This document shows positions 10,296-21,538 of a DNA stretch of 64,000 bases, in pieces. The stretch lies in contig WOFQ01000082.1 in assembly GCA_012184525.1 (NCBI GenBank), positions 1 through 64,000 of the forward strand. Direction: 5' to 3'. Source of the stretch: Xenoacremonium recifei. Its lineage: Eukaryota; Ascomycota; Sordariomycetes; Hypocreales; Nectriaceae. The notes under the pieces are model-generated. The model saw nothing but the letters and a program-made list of their open reading frames with translations. It did no database searches and was not told where the DNA came from. The first letter of the stretch is position 1. Each line of letters begins with the position of its first letter. The position numbers and the translations under genes were made by a program.

Positions 10296-11099
10296 CAGTG
10301 AATAATAATTTAGAGACGAACAATGGTCGGTAGCATCGGAAATTTCATGTGCAGTTCCTTGATCTGGGAACTGCTTGGCTGAAAGAGGGTCCGAAGCAAG
10401 AAGCATCTCAGAGTGACATATCTTTCAAATACAGAATAGACAGCATTGGGACCCAAATAGACTCCCATCGCAAATTTACAAAGCCTATCGATTTCTGCGA
10501 ACCAATGAAATTAAATTACGAGGGTTAACATTATTAAGAAAAGCAGCGTGGTTCGAATGAACCAATCGCTAAGAAAAAAGAGATAGAGAGACAATACGTT
10601 CTTTCTGCTGTTGGTTGCGCCGTAACAATGACTCAGTTGTATGCAACGGACCCGTGTAAATTCTGAATTGGGCTATCCTTCTATTTGCATGGAAAGCCCA
10701 AGAGTGAGCCAATATTGTTTAATTGCGAGCGAGATGTCTAGCGACAGGGCGTCTAGCACGCAAATTAACCAATCAGCACGAATTACGAGACCAGAGACCT
10801 AGCTGCTCGACCCCCCCTCGACTTGCCTTACTTAGAAGGTGCAATAGTTAGCACACTTTTGGCCGATAACTGTATCGGGAAGTATGGATAAAGTACGAAC
10901 ATTCCCTTCGCCCACCATTGGGATGCATTTTTGACTCCTGATCTTCTTTCGTAGCATTTTTGTTCTGCTTTCTATTCTTGACACTGCGATCTTGTCGTCC
11001 TCTCGTCGAAAATAATCACAGCTTCTTGGGAATCCAGAGCCGAGAAATGTCGGGCAATCCTGCAAAACTCGCTTAACCTAGCCTGGCTCTTCTTACTAC
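10296..11099. other. intergenic region, no gene recognised
   Basis: About 800 bases with only short frames. Several CCAAT motifs occur (for example near 10500, 10560 and 10770), but nothing ties them to a gene. Confidence 0.4.
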
Positions 11100-12969
11100 A
11101 GTAGGAGCCACCGCCGGAAACGCAGCTTGATGTCTCTACGTTCATTGAAGGCTGTAACCGGATTTTTCCACAAGAGCTCGGAATCACCAATAGTGATGCA
11201 ACTCAGTTGACCCGTCAGAAGCAAGAGGGAAGCCTGGCTGCCGTCGAAACTGTAACGGATTTCCTTAAGCGTGCAGATTGCCCACAAGTTAGTGAACTTT
11301 GCTACCGAGTTCATGGTGGATGAGGCTCTAGCTGCTGCAGCTGGAATGGATGACTTCTTCAAAGCTGCTGGTAAGCTAAAGGGCCCATTGCATGAGATCT
11401 GCATCTAGGTTAAGGAACATATTTATTTCAATGATCGTGTGGTGCATGCTGGTTATGTTGCCTAGATTGATAATATTGCTTCCGAAGTAACACTAATAAT
11501 TCGACTGCTAAGACAAGCCGGTGCCATCTTTCACGTCAAGACAAACGAGCCATAGAGTCTCATAGTAAGTGTTATTGACTTCGAGCGCATCTGGGCAATC
11601 TCTCATGAAAAACCCAAGCTCATATAGACAGTATCTGGACTGTAGCAATAACATCTACGGAGCAACGGTGAGCACTTACAATCAAAGCCTTATATCAGGT
11701 GGTTCGAGTGTTGGCGAGGGTGCATCACTTAGGCCTCGGTATAATGTGATGGGAATTGGCACTGATACGTCAGGGTACCAGCAGCATTCTGTGGTGACTT
11801 CGGTCTTCGCACCACTGCTCTGCAGAATCCATTCAGAGGCGTTTGTGCTGCAGGGCCTGGCTAAGAAAGCATCCGTGCAGTTATTTCTCTATTGGCAAAC
11901 AGCGTAGCGGATTTTGACCTTTTCAGAGTGCGCTTCTAGACCAGGAGCCATGGGAAAAGGAAGCTTCGTTCCTTTGCCGTGGAAACGAGTAGCACTATTT
12001 CGCGCCGAGCAACTTACGGTTGGTGTTACTAAGGGGGTCTCAATCTCGACCTCCTTAGTATATGGGACGATAGGTAAATAATAAAGCAAAGAAACCCCAT
12101 TCCAATCAGCTTTCCACTGCTTTTGTTTCCTTTCATACCCTCCTGTCTCGCGCCGAACATTAAACAATTGCTTTGAGAAAATTCACGAACTGACTCGTGA
12201 GATGGCCAGGATCGTTCATCCGCACCCGCCGTTAACCCGCGCATTGGAGCATGCCATTGCTAAGCTCGAAAAGGCCGGCATTCGAGTTGTCGATTCGAAC
12301 CCTATAATCATCAGAAAAGCTGGAACATTATCTCTAGCCTTTACTTCCCCTATAGTGCCCGAGCCCAAAGAGATATTCTGGAAGAGAGTAGAGAGCCGAT
12401 CGCGCGATTGACTGAATGCATCTTTAGTGAAAGCCAAACTCGAGCCCGTCTCTATAGCCGAAAACTGGAACCTCAACGTCCGAAAAGACTCCTACCGTGA
12501 CGCGTGGATACATGTACTTGCTCTGGTGGAGCGAAGACGCTGATGATCGATATCTACCATCGTCTCATGAAGGAGTTTGGTGTCGACTTCATTCTTTGCC
12601 CTGCATATATCGGGGCAGGGTCGGTGTTGGGATCTTGTGAATGCTTCCATCACGCATCTGTGTGGAACATCCTTGATCAGCCGTGCATCATCTTTCCGAG
12701 GGGATTGAAGGTCGACCTAGAAATAGATACCGTGGAGAAGGACTATGAGCCTCGATCAGTGAAAGACAGGCGCGAAAACGAAGCTTGTAAGTCGCACTAT
12801 CAAACTAAAATTGATTACGAGAAGCGTTGCGACTGACTCTTCTAGACGTGGAGACGTTCCAGAGACCTTTTCGGGAGCACCTATTGCTTTGCAGCTCGTA
12901 GACAAACATTTCCGGGATGAAGAGACGGTTGCTGCGACAGAACTGGTCTCCAAAATTGTCCGGGGATGA
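11100..12969 (+). pseudogene. decayed amidase (amidase-signature family)
   Basis: Pieces of a fungal acetamidase-like enzyme appear in order but in different frames. They are an N-terminal helix region (ELGITNSDATQL, ~11177), a segment AHKLVNFATEF to GPLHEI (~11279-11400), the substrate strand GAIFHVKTNE (~11520), a degenerate signature GGSSVGEGASL (~11699) followed by GIGTDTSG, HPPLTRALEHA (~12215), a block around FILCPAYIGAGSVLG (~12590), and a C-terminus DKHFRDEETVAATELVSKIVRG ending at 12969. In-frame stops sit at 11406-11408 and 11463-11465, and frame changes are needed near 11270, between 11900 and 12200, and after the last intron (~12845). The second Gly of the GGSSGGEGA consensus is Val. 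Active family members hydrolyse amides; this copy cannot make an intact enzyme. Confidence 0.8.
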
Positions 12970-13477
12970 TAGTCTTCTGGCCCTTAATGTCGAGGCTCCT
13001 GCCCATCAGCACGAGTTTAGATAAACACGCTATCCTTGCCAGTATTGAATGGGGTTTGTAGGGTTAAGTTCGCATCGAGATCAGGGCTTTCCATACGATA
13101 GCAGAAATGTTGATGGTGAATGGTTAAATGACCCCACTAGGCTACTGGAATATTATCTGGGCTCGTCAGGAGACCGTACCGACACATCACTGGCAATGGC
13201 CGTGATCTCTACTCTAAAAATCATGGGTTGAAGGAAACCCCTACAGAGTAGTTACCTGCTCCGTAGACCCGGAGCAATGGGGGGTAGCGTAGGCCGGCCC
13301 TTATCTCGACTGCTCACACGCACCCATCCTCTTCCTAGCTGCTGGGCTAATTGCTGCCCCGCAGATTGAATGATTCCGTGGCCCACGTACTTAAATCCAT
13401 TGTTCCCCGCTCGTCGGGAGGGCACCGAACTCCGCCCGGCTCATCAAAGATAACGCATGCTGTAGACAACAGACATC
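12970..13477. other. intergenic region upstream of the Zn2Cys6 gene
   Basis: About 500 bases without a gene. GC-rich patches occur near 13260-13290 and 13420-13440. Likely promoter of the gene at 13478. Confidence 0.35.
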
Positions 13478-15101
13478 ATGAGACTGGCAAAACTACGTAC
13501 CAAGACCGGGTGTTTAACCTGTAAGTTAGGCTATCTGTCTTCTCTTCAAGGCTACTAAACGTGGGGCAGGCAGGAGACGTAGAGTCAAGTGCGGCGAAGA
13601 GAGGCCGTGCTGTCAGAACTGCTTCAATGCAAGCCGCGATTGTGCTTGGCCCACCTCGCGTGATCTCTGCGATCGACGCAACCTGCCAAAGGCGGCCCAG
13701 AAAGGATCTCCATCATCTGATAGTGTTGCTATCGCCTCACCTAATACATCTATCTCCGAGAGTGAGGAGCCGTGGATCAATCTCGGGTTCAACAACAGCC
13801 TGGGCAGCGCTGGAATCGAGTGCGAGGAGGACGTCGAGCTTCTCTACCATTTCCTTAACAATTTCATCTCTGTTCTTGTCTTGCCAACTTGGAACAGGAA
13901 GCATCTTTTCGAGTATCAGTCTGAACTCGTTGGTATGATGATGCAATCACAAGGTGTCAAGTGTGCTGTCTTAGCCGCCTGTGCTGCCAATAAGTCTATC
14001 CTTTCCAGCAACGATCGTTACGACAAGCTTGCCCTGGTCTACTACTCTCGGGCTGTTCAGCATGCAAATCAAGAACTACAGAAGCTGTGTGTTCCCGATC
14101 AAGTTCCAACCGACTCTCTTCTCACAACGGTGGTCTATCTATATCTACATGACGTAAGTAATCCTTCAACGAGGCTGAAACCATCATACACTGCTTGCTG
14201 ATACATGGGCTTGTAGATTTGGGGGTCAGATGCTACAGTCGATGCAAGAAAACACGTCACTGGCGCAATCAAGCTGCTCAAGATGAGGCACGATCAGAAC
14301 CCTTCTCCGCCTTCTTTACCGCGAATATTCGACCAATTCACTACCGAGAGCATACTATACCAAGCCTTTTTATTATCTATCAGACGGCCATTTGCCCCGA
14401 ATTTCTGCGTCGACTCGCCTTTTCTGATTCGAGTACAGAATATGCTCGACTCGCAGATAAATACGCACTCGCCGTCTTCCGATGCTAGTCCGATTCTAGG
14501 AGCGACTCATCTACTATACCGCTTCATTCTAGACATCATAAATCTTCATGCAGCGCCCGAAAGCCAAGGAATCGATGACGCCTTTCGATTGAAAGCAGAA
14601 ATGAGGCACTGGGAAGCTAAAGTTCTCAACGAATTTGCTGGAGACTGCTCGTCTTTAGAGGAGAAAAGCTTCTATACGAACGCTTTGTCTTTGTACATTC
14701 TCGCAGCTTCACTCCTTCTTGACTGGATTATCGAGTCTTCCAGCTCCAGAACGTCTATAAGACCGGTGGAATGCCTAAAGGGAGGTGTGCCGATGATGAA
14801 CAATCAGTACCCGTGTTTCGATGCGACACATCGATGGCAGACCGCGCGCGCTCTGTCTATATTACGCCAGCCGGGTGCTTGCGAAACTTGGAGCAGGTGT
14901 TATCTGGGAACCTGGCCTATGCTGATATTCGGATATGCAGTTGCTAGCGATGAGGATATCACGCTGATTCGAGATGTCCTCTCCGATACAAGACATCGCA
15001 TGGGCTATGGCGAGAACCAAAGAATTTTGAGTGAGTTGGAGGATTTCTGGAGTGCTAGAGGAGACAGTACTCACAAGCTTGTGGACAACCTTATAGATTG
15101 A
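13478..15101 (+). CDS. Zn2Cys6 transcription factor
   Basis: Three exons (13478-13520, 13570-14153, 14217-15101) give a 503-residue protein. Splicing of the first intron (13521-13569) joins the first zinc-cluster half (GCLTC) to the second (RRRRVKCGEERPCCQNC...DC), giving the six cysteines of a fungal binuclear cluster at about residues 12-40. The GTAAGT donors and CAG/TAG acceptors are canonical. The remainder is the helical fungal-specific regulatory region (for example TDSLLTTVVYLYLHD before intron 2). It is a nuclear DNA-binding regulator. It sits between an amidase remnant and a convergent MFS gene next to a D-aminopeptidase, so it could regulate that group; this is inference from position only. 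Confidence 0.88.
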
Positions 15102-15421
15102 GTCCTGGTCAATGAGGAATGCACGATAACTCAATAACTTTATGGCAGTTTGTGTATTAAATGATCCTTTGCGTTTCAGAAGAGCGGGAATCTCTCATCA
15201 GTCAGGACGAGATGGAACACTACTTGAAGATCAGTTTGAACGAATGGATTGCGTCTATCACCTGAGAAGGCTCCGGTAACTATTGAAGCTTTCTATGTAG
15301 CGATAAGTATCTAGGATCGAAGTTTAACTCGTCGGCTGGAGCTGTCGACAATTGTGTGAGATTATATCAGATCTGCAGGAGTTCCCTTGGCAGGGGCAAT
15401 ATCAGGCCGTGAACAAATCCC
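15102..15421. other. convergent 3' intergenic region
   Basis: Space between the ends of the transcription factor and the MFS gene. No further gene is seen. Confidence 0.4.
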
Positions 15422-17041
15422 TTACTCCGACATTTTGATCCCCTGCTGAGCCATATGCCAGTAGCGCGGTGCACTGTAACGCCGAAGTGCCTTGCCCTTC
15501 CAAATCATGAGAAGGAACGTGCTTGTGCATCCAAGAGACAGAAAACCAGCCATAATGAAACAATTTTGAAGGCCCATGTTTGTCCACCAGGGAGTGATAC
15601 CGTACGAAATGGCAAAGCCAAGGGTATTTCGGATAATAATCACAGAAGTCGTCGACATCCCGCTTATGTCTTTGAAGCAATCGACATTGTAAGAGAGCGC
15701 AATAGAGCCGCCAGTGACGACACTGAACGTGAGCACCCCGAGGCCAATAGCTAGGCCTGGCCAGCTGACATCATATTGCGCCCCGACTCCCCAAATGATG
15801 AGGCCAGCACATGAGAGGATTGCAGACAATGTCAAAGGCCATAATCTTTGCTCCGGCTCGCGGATACCCTTGTTGCGACGAGTGAGCCACAGTGTGAGTT
15901 TGTCTGCGAACACCCCTGACCACACGCATCCAATTGCAGCGCCAACAATGGGGCCAATGTAAATAAGCCCAACCTGGCTAGAGTTCCAATTGTAAGGCGC
16001 AGCACTAAGGACTGGCGAGGCTGTTGCATTCAATACGTTATACCACGAGAGGTTGATCCCGTAGATGAAGCCAGCCCAGGCGATGTTGGGGAACTGTAGG
16101 ATAATCGGAAGCGGGAGTATCATCGTCTGGAACATTCTTGCTGTTGATGGGCGACCTTCCATGTTGACAAAAGGGTAGAGTCGTTCGGCAAAGGTGCGTC
16201 GATGAGAGAAGATAGCACCTCCGGTTACAGATGCATTGGTCTTGTCGGCACTTTCGACGTTCTTCAATTCACCGGGAGATAATCCGGGCTCGTTCTTCTC
16301 GCAGGCAGGGGCTTCGTCCTCCAACCCTTCGAGAGTCGATCGGAAGTACATCGTTTCTTCCATGAAGAAAAAGACAATGACGGAGGCGAATGCAGCAATG
16401 ATTGCTCCAAATTGCATGGTCCATCGCCAACCATACGCTTCGGCAAAGAATCCTGCCACGACAGGAGCTAGGAAGTTAGAGCCAAACAAGGTGAAAACGT
16501 ATAGGCTCATCCATCCACCCCTCTCATGAGCGAAGAAAATGTCCGGAATGCTCACTTCGGGCAATGCCTCGATTGGAGTCGTAATGATCCCAATCAGGAT
16601 ACGGTTCGCATACCAATCACCTGCAGTCTGGGTATGAGCCGCCCACAGCATCATCGGAACGGTGAGCACTAGAGACAAGAGGTAGACTCCACGGCGGCCG
16701 TACGTCAAAGCGAGAGGCTGAGTAACCAGACACCCCCAGCCAAGGAAGAGAAACTGGAGACCGGTCCCTTGGACCAAAGCTGCTGTCGAGATCCCAGTGT
16801 CTCGTGTGATATCTGAGAGCACCGAATACTGTAGTGTACCTGGAACTCCGGTGCCGAGAGTATAAACCAAGACCATGGCGACAGAGAGATATTTCCGGCG
16901 AGCACTCCAGTTGAGGGGGTCTTCCGGGTCATTGCTTGGGCGGGGTACGAGTTCTACCGCACCGTTTGTGCTCGATTCGGTCAATTCGACGAGATGCACG
17001 GTGCCTGGAACGGCCTCCGGGTGTAGCTCGGCAGCTGTCAT
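15422..17041 (-). CDS. MFS transporter, DHA1/HOL1-like
   Basis: Single-exon 539-residue membrane protein. The N-terminal cytosolic tail ends with NDPEDPLNW, a hallmark of the fungal drug:H+ antiporter-1/HOL1-like group. About twelve hydrophobic helices follow, with the LTYGRRG loop between helices 2 and 3, IEALPEVSIPDIFF in helix 5, and EETMYFR at the start of the long central loop. Relatives in yeast move cations, polyamines or drugs; the substrate here is unknown. It is divergent from the D-aminopeptidase gene with 447 bases between the starts, so the two may be co-expressed and the transporter may handle peptides or amino acids linked to that enzyme. That link is inference. Confidence 0.88.
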   Translation of the reverse strand: MTAAELHPEAVPGTVHLVELTESSTNGAVELVPRPSNDPEDPLNWSARRKYLSVAMVLVYTLGTGVPGTLQYSVLSDITRDTGISTAALVQGTGLQFLFLGWGCLVTQPLALTYGRRGVYLLSLVLTVPMMLWAAHTQTAGDWYANRILIGIITTPIEALPEVSIPDIFFAHERGGWMSLYVFTLFGSNFLAPVVAGFFAEAYGWRWTMQFGAIIAAFASVIVFFFMEETMYFRSTLEGLEDEAPACEKNEPGLSPGELKNVESADKTNASVTGGAIFSHRRTFAERLYPFVNMEGRPSTARMFQTMILPLPIILQFPNIAWAGFIYGINLSWYNVLNATASPVLSAAPYNWNSSQVGLIYIGPIVGAAIGCVWSGVFADKLTLWLTRRNKGIREPEQRLWPLTLSAILSCAGLIIWGVGAQYDVSWPGLAIGLGVLTFSVVTGGSIALSYNVDCFKDISGMSTTSVIIIRNTLGFAISYGITPWWTNMGLQNCFIMAGFLSLGCTSTFLLMIWKGKALRRYSAPRYWHMAQQGIKMSE

Positions 17042-17488
17042 GTTGGTGAGGATGAAAGACTGTCAACCCGCCTCAGGGCCAAAGGACGATGGGGATAACA
17101 AATGCTCAAGGGATTGTTGAACAATCCTAGGCTTATGGATTTTGTTTAAGAATTCAAGTCCGCATCTGCCCTTTAATAGTTGTCGCTGCAACTCTGTCAA
17201 TCACTTCCATCCTCCGTCTTGAAGCCGAGAGCCGTGCCACCAAGACCGGCTCTCCAATCAAATCAATTTGCGAGAAAGCGGGGAGTGATAAGTGGTTGTG
17301 TGGGTCTTTATCGAGGCTGGTTTGAAAGCCCCGAATAGGCCAAGCGGAAATGGTGATGACAGCGTTGCTCAGGATAGCTAACGTAAATTTGCCCTTGCAA
17401 CAGTAACCAAGGGTTTCTTCTGCCAACGCCAGCACGTTGACCCTTTGACCCCATTATCCCGAACCAAGAAACGAAAGCGACTACCAAA
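17042..17488. promoter_or_regulatory. bidirectional promoter, MFS / D-aminopeptidase
   Basis: The 447 bases between two divergent start codons. One consensus GATAAG box lies at 17287-17292, near the middle. No clear TATA is seen on either side. Confidence 0.4.
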
Positions 17489-19093
17489 ATGGCTTCGGTT
17501 TCCGAGATTCTCGCACAAGTTCCATCTCAGTTTCGGGGCCCAGGTGGCGCCGTCGCTGTCTTGAAAGATGGCGAACTGGTAGGCCAACAGCTCTGGGGAT
17601 ATGCGGATCTAGACCGTCGAGTCCCGATGACTGCTGAGACAATTCTTCCGATCTGCTCAATCTCAAAGCAAATGCTGTGCGGACTGATGACAGACCTGGA
17701 ACGCAATCCGACGCCAGCTATGAAGGCGCGGGGCGAGGAGCCTGCCAAACAGCTGTCGGACCAGCTCGGCAAACTTCTAGATCCCAAGCTGCTCGAAGGG
17801 ACCGGATTGAATATTCGCCATCTCGTTAACATGCAGTCCGGTCTTCGTGACTATTGGGCGCTGACTGTCCTCTGGGGCGCGGAACCTGAAGGTCGTTTCT
17901 CAATCGCCGATCACGGGCCCAAGATGCTGGAGCGCACGAAGTCTTTTCATTTTCAGCCAGGAACTGAGTATTCATACTCGAACACAAATTTCTTTGTCGT
18001 GGCTCGCTCTATTGAGCAAGTCACAGGGCAGCCATTGGCAGAACTTCTCTCCCAACGAATCTTCGACCCCATCGGCATGAAGACGGCGAGACTGTGCGCA
18101 GACACTGCAACTCATCCACCTCCATGCGTTGGCTATGACGGGGACGAAGCGCTTGGCTTCTATACCGGTATTAATCGCATTGAGTGGGCTGGCGATGCTG
18201 GTATCGTGGCCTCCCTCGCCGATATGATCGCCTACGAGCAATTCGTGGATCGCAGCCGCGACGATGCGCAAAGCTGGTATCGGACAAACTCTGAGCAGCA
18301 AACATACAACGATGGGATGCCCGCTGCGTATGGCTTTGGCTTGGACCGCCAACTCGTTGGAGGCGCGCTGGCTGTTAGACACGGAGGCGCGCTCCGTGGG
18401 TTTCGGCTATCCCGGTCCTATTCACCTGAACCACGGGTGTCTGTTGTAGTCTTGCTCAACCAGGAGCACGGCGATGCAGGAGCCGTCAGCGATTTTGTCT
18501 TAAAGCGAATGATGGCCGTGCCTGAGACAAAGACTGAGACTGTCACTCCCAGCTCAGATTGGATTGGAACCTATCTGGACCCTGATACGGGATTAGCCAT
18601 CTCAGTCAACCACGGCAGCACAGGAGAGCTCCTTGTCAAATACCACATGAAGGCCGGCAAGTTGCGGGTGGTTGAAGTTTACAAAGCTCAGTCAGATGGC
18701 ATGGTCGCGACTCTAGATGGAACGTCTCTTCATCTCCAGGTCCCACACGACAACCGTACTATCCATGCTCATCGCGTTACCAGTGCCAAGCCTGCCCCTC
18801 TTTCTTCTGAGCTTCAAGGTAATTACCACTGTGCTGAAATAGATTCTGTTTTTCACTGTAGCGGCTCTGGCGATATGTTGTATGGCAGCTTCGATGGCTT
18901 TCTAGGGCAGGGACCTATACATATGATGCGTTCACTCGGGGAAGACGTTTGGGCTCTTGCATGCCCCAGGGCTATGGATGCACCGGCCCCCGGTGACTGG
19001 ACCGTCGTCGTCCGTCGAAGTGATGACGGCAAGGTGGCTGGTGTGACTATCGGTTGCTGGCTGGCCAGGCGGCTAGAGTTCATCAAGCAGTGA
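17489..19093 (+). CDS. D-aminopeptidase (serine beta-lactamase-fold), bacterial type
   Basis: Intronless 534-residue protein resembling, over its whole length, the D-aminopeptidase (DAP) characterised in Ochrobactrum anthropi. That enzyme removes N-terminal D-amino acids from short peptides (EC 3.4.11.19). The catalytic domain carries Ser57-x-x-Lys60 (SISK), Tyr163-x-Asn165 (YSN) and His298-Gly-Gly. Family strings QSGLRDYWALTVLWGAEPEG, NRIEWAGDAG and HGGALRGFR surround them. Residues ~345-534 match the two DAP-specific beta-barrel domains, including FLGQGPIHMM and a C-terminal GCWLARRLEF. The length is close to the bacterial enzyme, which argues for the same three-domain architecture rather than a generic penicillin-binding-like esterase. 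No signal peptide is seen, so it is probably cytosolic. The absence of introns and the bacterial architecture suggest an ancient horizontal transfer. Divergent from the MFS gene. Confidence 0.88.
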   Translation: MASVSEILAQVPSQFRGPGGAVAVLKDGELVGQQLWGYADLDRRVPMTAETILPICSISKQMLCGLMTDLERNPTPAMKARGEEPAKQLSDQLGKLLDPKLLEGTGLNIRHLVNMQSGLRDYWALTVLWGAEPEGRFSIADHGPKMLERTKSFHFQPGTEYSYSNTNFFVVARSIEQVTGQPLAELLSQRIFDPIGMKTARLCADTATHPPPCVGYDGDEALGFYTGINRIEWAGDAGIVASLADMIAYEQFVDRSRDDAQSWYRTNSEQQTYNDGMPAAYGFGLDRQLVGGALAVRHGGALRGFRLSRSYSPEPRVSVVVLLNQEHGDAGAVSDFVLKRMMAVPETKTETVTPSSDWIGTYLDPDTGLAISVNHGSTGELLVKYHMKAGKLRVVEVYKAQSDGMVATLDGTSLHLQVPHDNRTIHAHRVTSAKPAPLSSELQGNYHCAEIDSVFHCSGSGDMLYGSFDGFLGQGPIHMMRSLGEDVWALACPRAMDAPAPGDWTVVVRRSDDGKVAGVTIGCWLARRLEFIKQ

Positions 19094-20369
19094 TGAGGAC
19101 AAGATCACCATGCTATCACTATGAAAGATTGGCCGAGGCGACCAGCCTTTTAACTTATAATCTTCGATGGAGTGGACCAAAGAGTCGGATAATATATGTT
19201 AAAATTACCGTATCACTCCTAGAATTGCGTATTGAACCATAAAGACTCCTCATTGTGTTTCGTGGCATTCCTTGATCGGAAAGCTATTAGAAATACACTG
19301 TATCGTGGCGGCACTGACAGACGTCATCGTCCTGTTTCAATGCCATAGATGTTGTAAGAAACACCCGGCTATTAGTTCCGATATCTTTATTCTTCACCGC
19401 AGGCCCTTTGGGTATGCCCGGTGATACGATGTTATTCGGCAGCTCCATTTCCCGAGTTATGCAGGAATGACTACGAATATGTGCTGGTCCTACTCAATAG
19501 ATAACAAGGAGACCAAATTATGAAGTTTTGGGAAGAGAGTTATCTCGTATAGGCAGCTAAAATCTTACAAGCCGTGGATATTCCCATGTTGAAATAAGGG
19601 TTATCTGGACGTCGACGCTATAAGAGAGTGGGTTTAGCCTTCTAATACATCGCAGGATGGCCCAGCAAGACATTGGGGATAGAGGACCGTCCTTGACTGC
19701 TTTGGCTACTTGGGACATAGGCTTTTGAAAAGCACGCGAGAGCTTCAGACAGGCTTACCCGAATCTCCGGCTCAGGAAACTTAAGGTCGTTTTCGGGAGT
19801 ATGATTAAGGGAGCAATGACGCGGTGGGATATGAACGGACGTTTGTGAGGTCATTTATTGGGGAGAAGCCAAAGGGCGAGCTTGCAGGAGGCCACAGAAG
19901 ACTTGTTTGAACATGGGATAACGCTCAGTTCCTCTCTAACCTTTAAAACCAAAGGTTCTATGAATTTTCCTAATGTGATGTTCAAGATACATCCTGCGAG
20001 TCATCTCACCCATGGAGAGTCCAGCACCCATTCCTATTCCATGTAGTTACCTTCAAAAACAAGGTTCAATGTATTATCGACGGCGCTCACTTGTGTTACG
20101 GTGTCCCCGTACCTCTTGAAGACGGAGTAATGGTTCGGCTCGTAGTACCTGACTCTTCCCCATCCATGTCTTAAGTTGAAACGATTGGCATCCTCAAACT
20201 TGAAGATATTCATGATAACCTTGTTATCTCCAAGTCGAACTTGAACATTCCTCAGTTTATTCGGCATAGTATTAAGAGCGGACCATGTTGAAAGCGATAT
20301 TAAATCAGTCGGCGGTGCGTTCTTGATTGGTCAGATATGGTGTATGGAACTCCAAAACACTCTTCACAG
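19094..20369. other. gene-poor stretch with a possible unidentified remnant
   Basis: Minus-strand frames at 20034-20267 and 19642-19854 have protein-like composition (for example EPNHYSVFKRYGDTVTQ in the first) but are separated by stops and match no family I recognise. They may be pieces of a decayed gene. Confidence 0.3.
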
Positions 20370-20492
20370 CTGATAGCGACCACTGTCTGCGTCACGATCT
20401 TTGGGCTCTTTGTAGCAGCGTGTCTTGATCATGGCAAAGATATTTTATCCGCTACGGCTGCCTATGCGGCGGTGCTTATGGTATTCGTTGGT
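20370..20492 (+). pseudogene. fragment resembling the C-terminal membrane end of a DUF6594 protein
   Basis: A 41-codon open stretch encodes a hydrophobic segment followed by DILSATAAYAAVLMVFVG. This closely resembles the conserved final helix (ATAAYAAVLVVFV) of the fungal DUF6594 membrane proteins. Nothing upstream reads as the rest of that protein, and the frame soon stops, so it is a remnant. The assignment rests on a short motif. Confidence 0.4.
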
Positions 20493-21538
20493 CTCAGCAA
20501 CTCATCCTGATTTGCGGCCAGGCTTTCCGATGCTATAACTAAGCATTACTCTGTCAATTCTCATAGGCTGTTGTGGCCATTAAAGTGCGCGGGTGTCAAA
20601 AGGCTTGCTCGAACCTGCCCCGTCTCAACCTCGTTCAGCTTCGGAGAGGATTCTAGAATTTAAACCACTAGTCCGCGGTCTTGTCTTCTTGAGATCAACA
20701 GAGGAAAAAATAAACATACTCAAGTTCCTAGTGCTCTTTCTTGATAATACCATTCAATCTCGTAAACTTGGATCAGGTTCACTGTTGGCACGATCATAAC
20801 AACTAGCTCTTCTGTATTAGGTATCGGTGATTTCAGATGGACCGCATTGATCAGCTCTCGCCGTAAACGAGCAAGAAACATAGAGACCATCTCTATGAAC
20901 AGAGTCCATAAGCCCGAAAATTTTTGGGAGGTTTAGCCCAGGCGACTTGCGCGTGTTGCCGAGTCAAGTGATGTAAGTCTGGAGCTTCCGAGGTGGCAGG
21001 CAACTGCTTCCCCGAAAGCCAATGCTATTGAAACGAGAATATGGAGATATTCGAAGTCAGATGTTAATCGAATTCAATATCATGATGCATAGCCGAGCTG
21101 AAGCGGAACCGCACGGCCTGCGGCCCCGAGGTCGTGTTGCAACTGGAGAACCGCCGCTTCTTATACTCTGTGGTTCTTGAGAAGTATCAATCTCCACCTG
21201 TGACGGCATAGGGCAGTTAGAACCGGCACTTACGTGGGGGGAAAGGAATCGCAGAGAAATGGAGACCGGAAATCGTAGCCTTCTAGGGAACTGGTGGAGC
21301 CTAAGCCCATTCTCAGGGCAATTTGCTCCGGCGGGGGACATTACCAAGACAAATCTATTCCCTGTTGCGGCGCAAAGCATAGGTTGCTTTTCTTTATTAT
21401 CAGACGACATCAGTCTATATACGGGTGACCAGCCGATTGGGGGACACAAATCAAGATGAAAGGACCCAGGCGATTTGAAACTGCACTCTTACTATACGAT
21501 AACAGCAAGGCCATCTACGAGATTGACTGGCAAACTAG
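20493..21538. other. gene-poor stretch
   Basis: Only short, unrecognised frames on both strands (the longest are 20593-20799 plus and 21057-21449 minus). I see no convincing gene or RNA. Confidence 0.35.

Noticed and set aside
21057..21449. A 130-codon minus-strand frame
   Set aside because: Composition and content match no family; no start context or neighbouring signal supports it.
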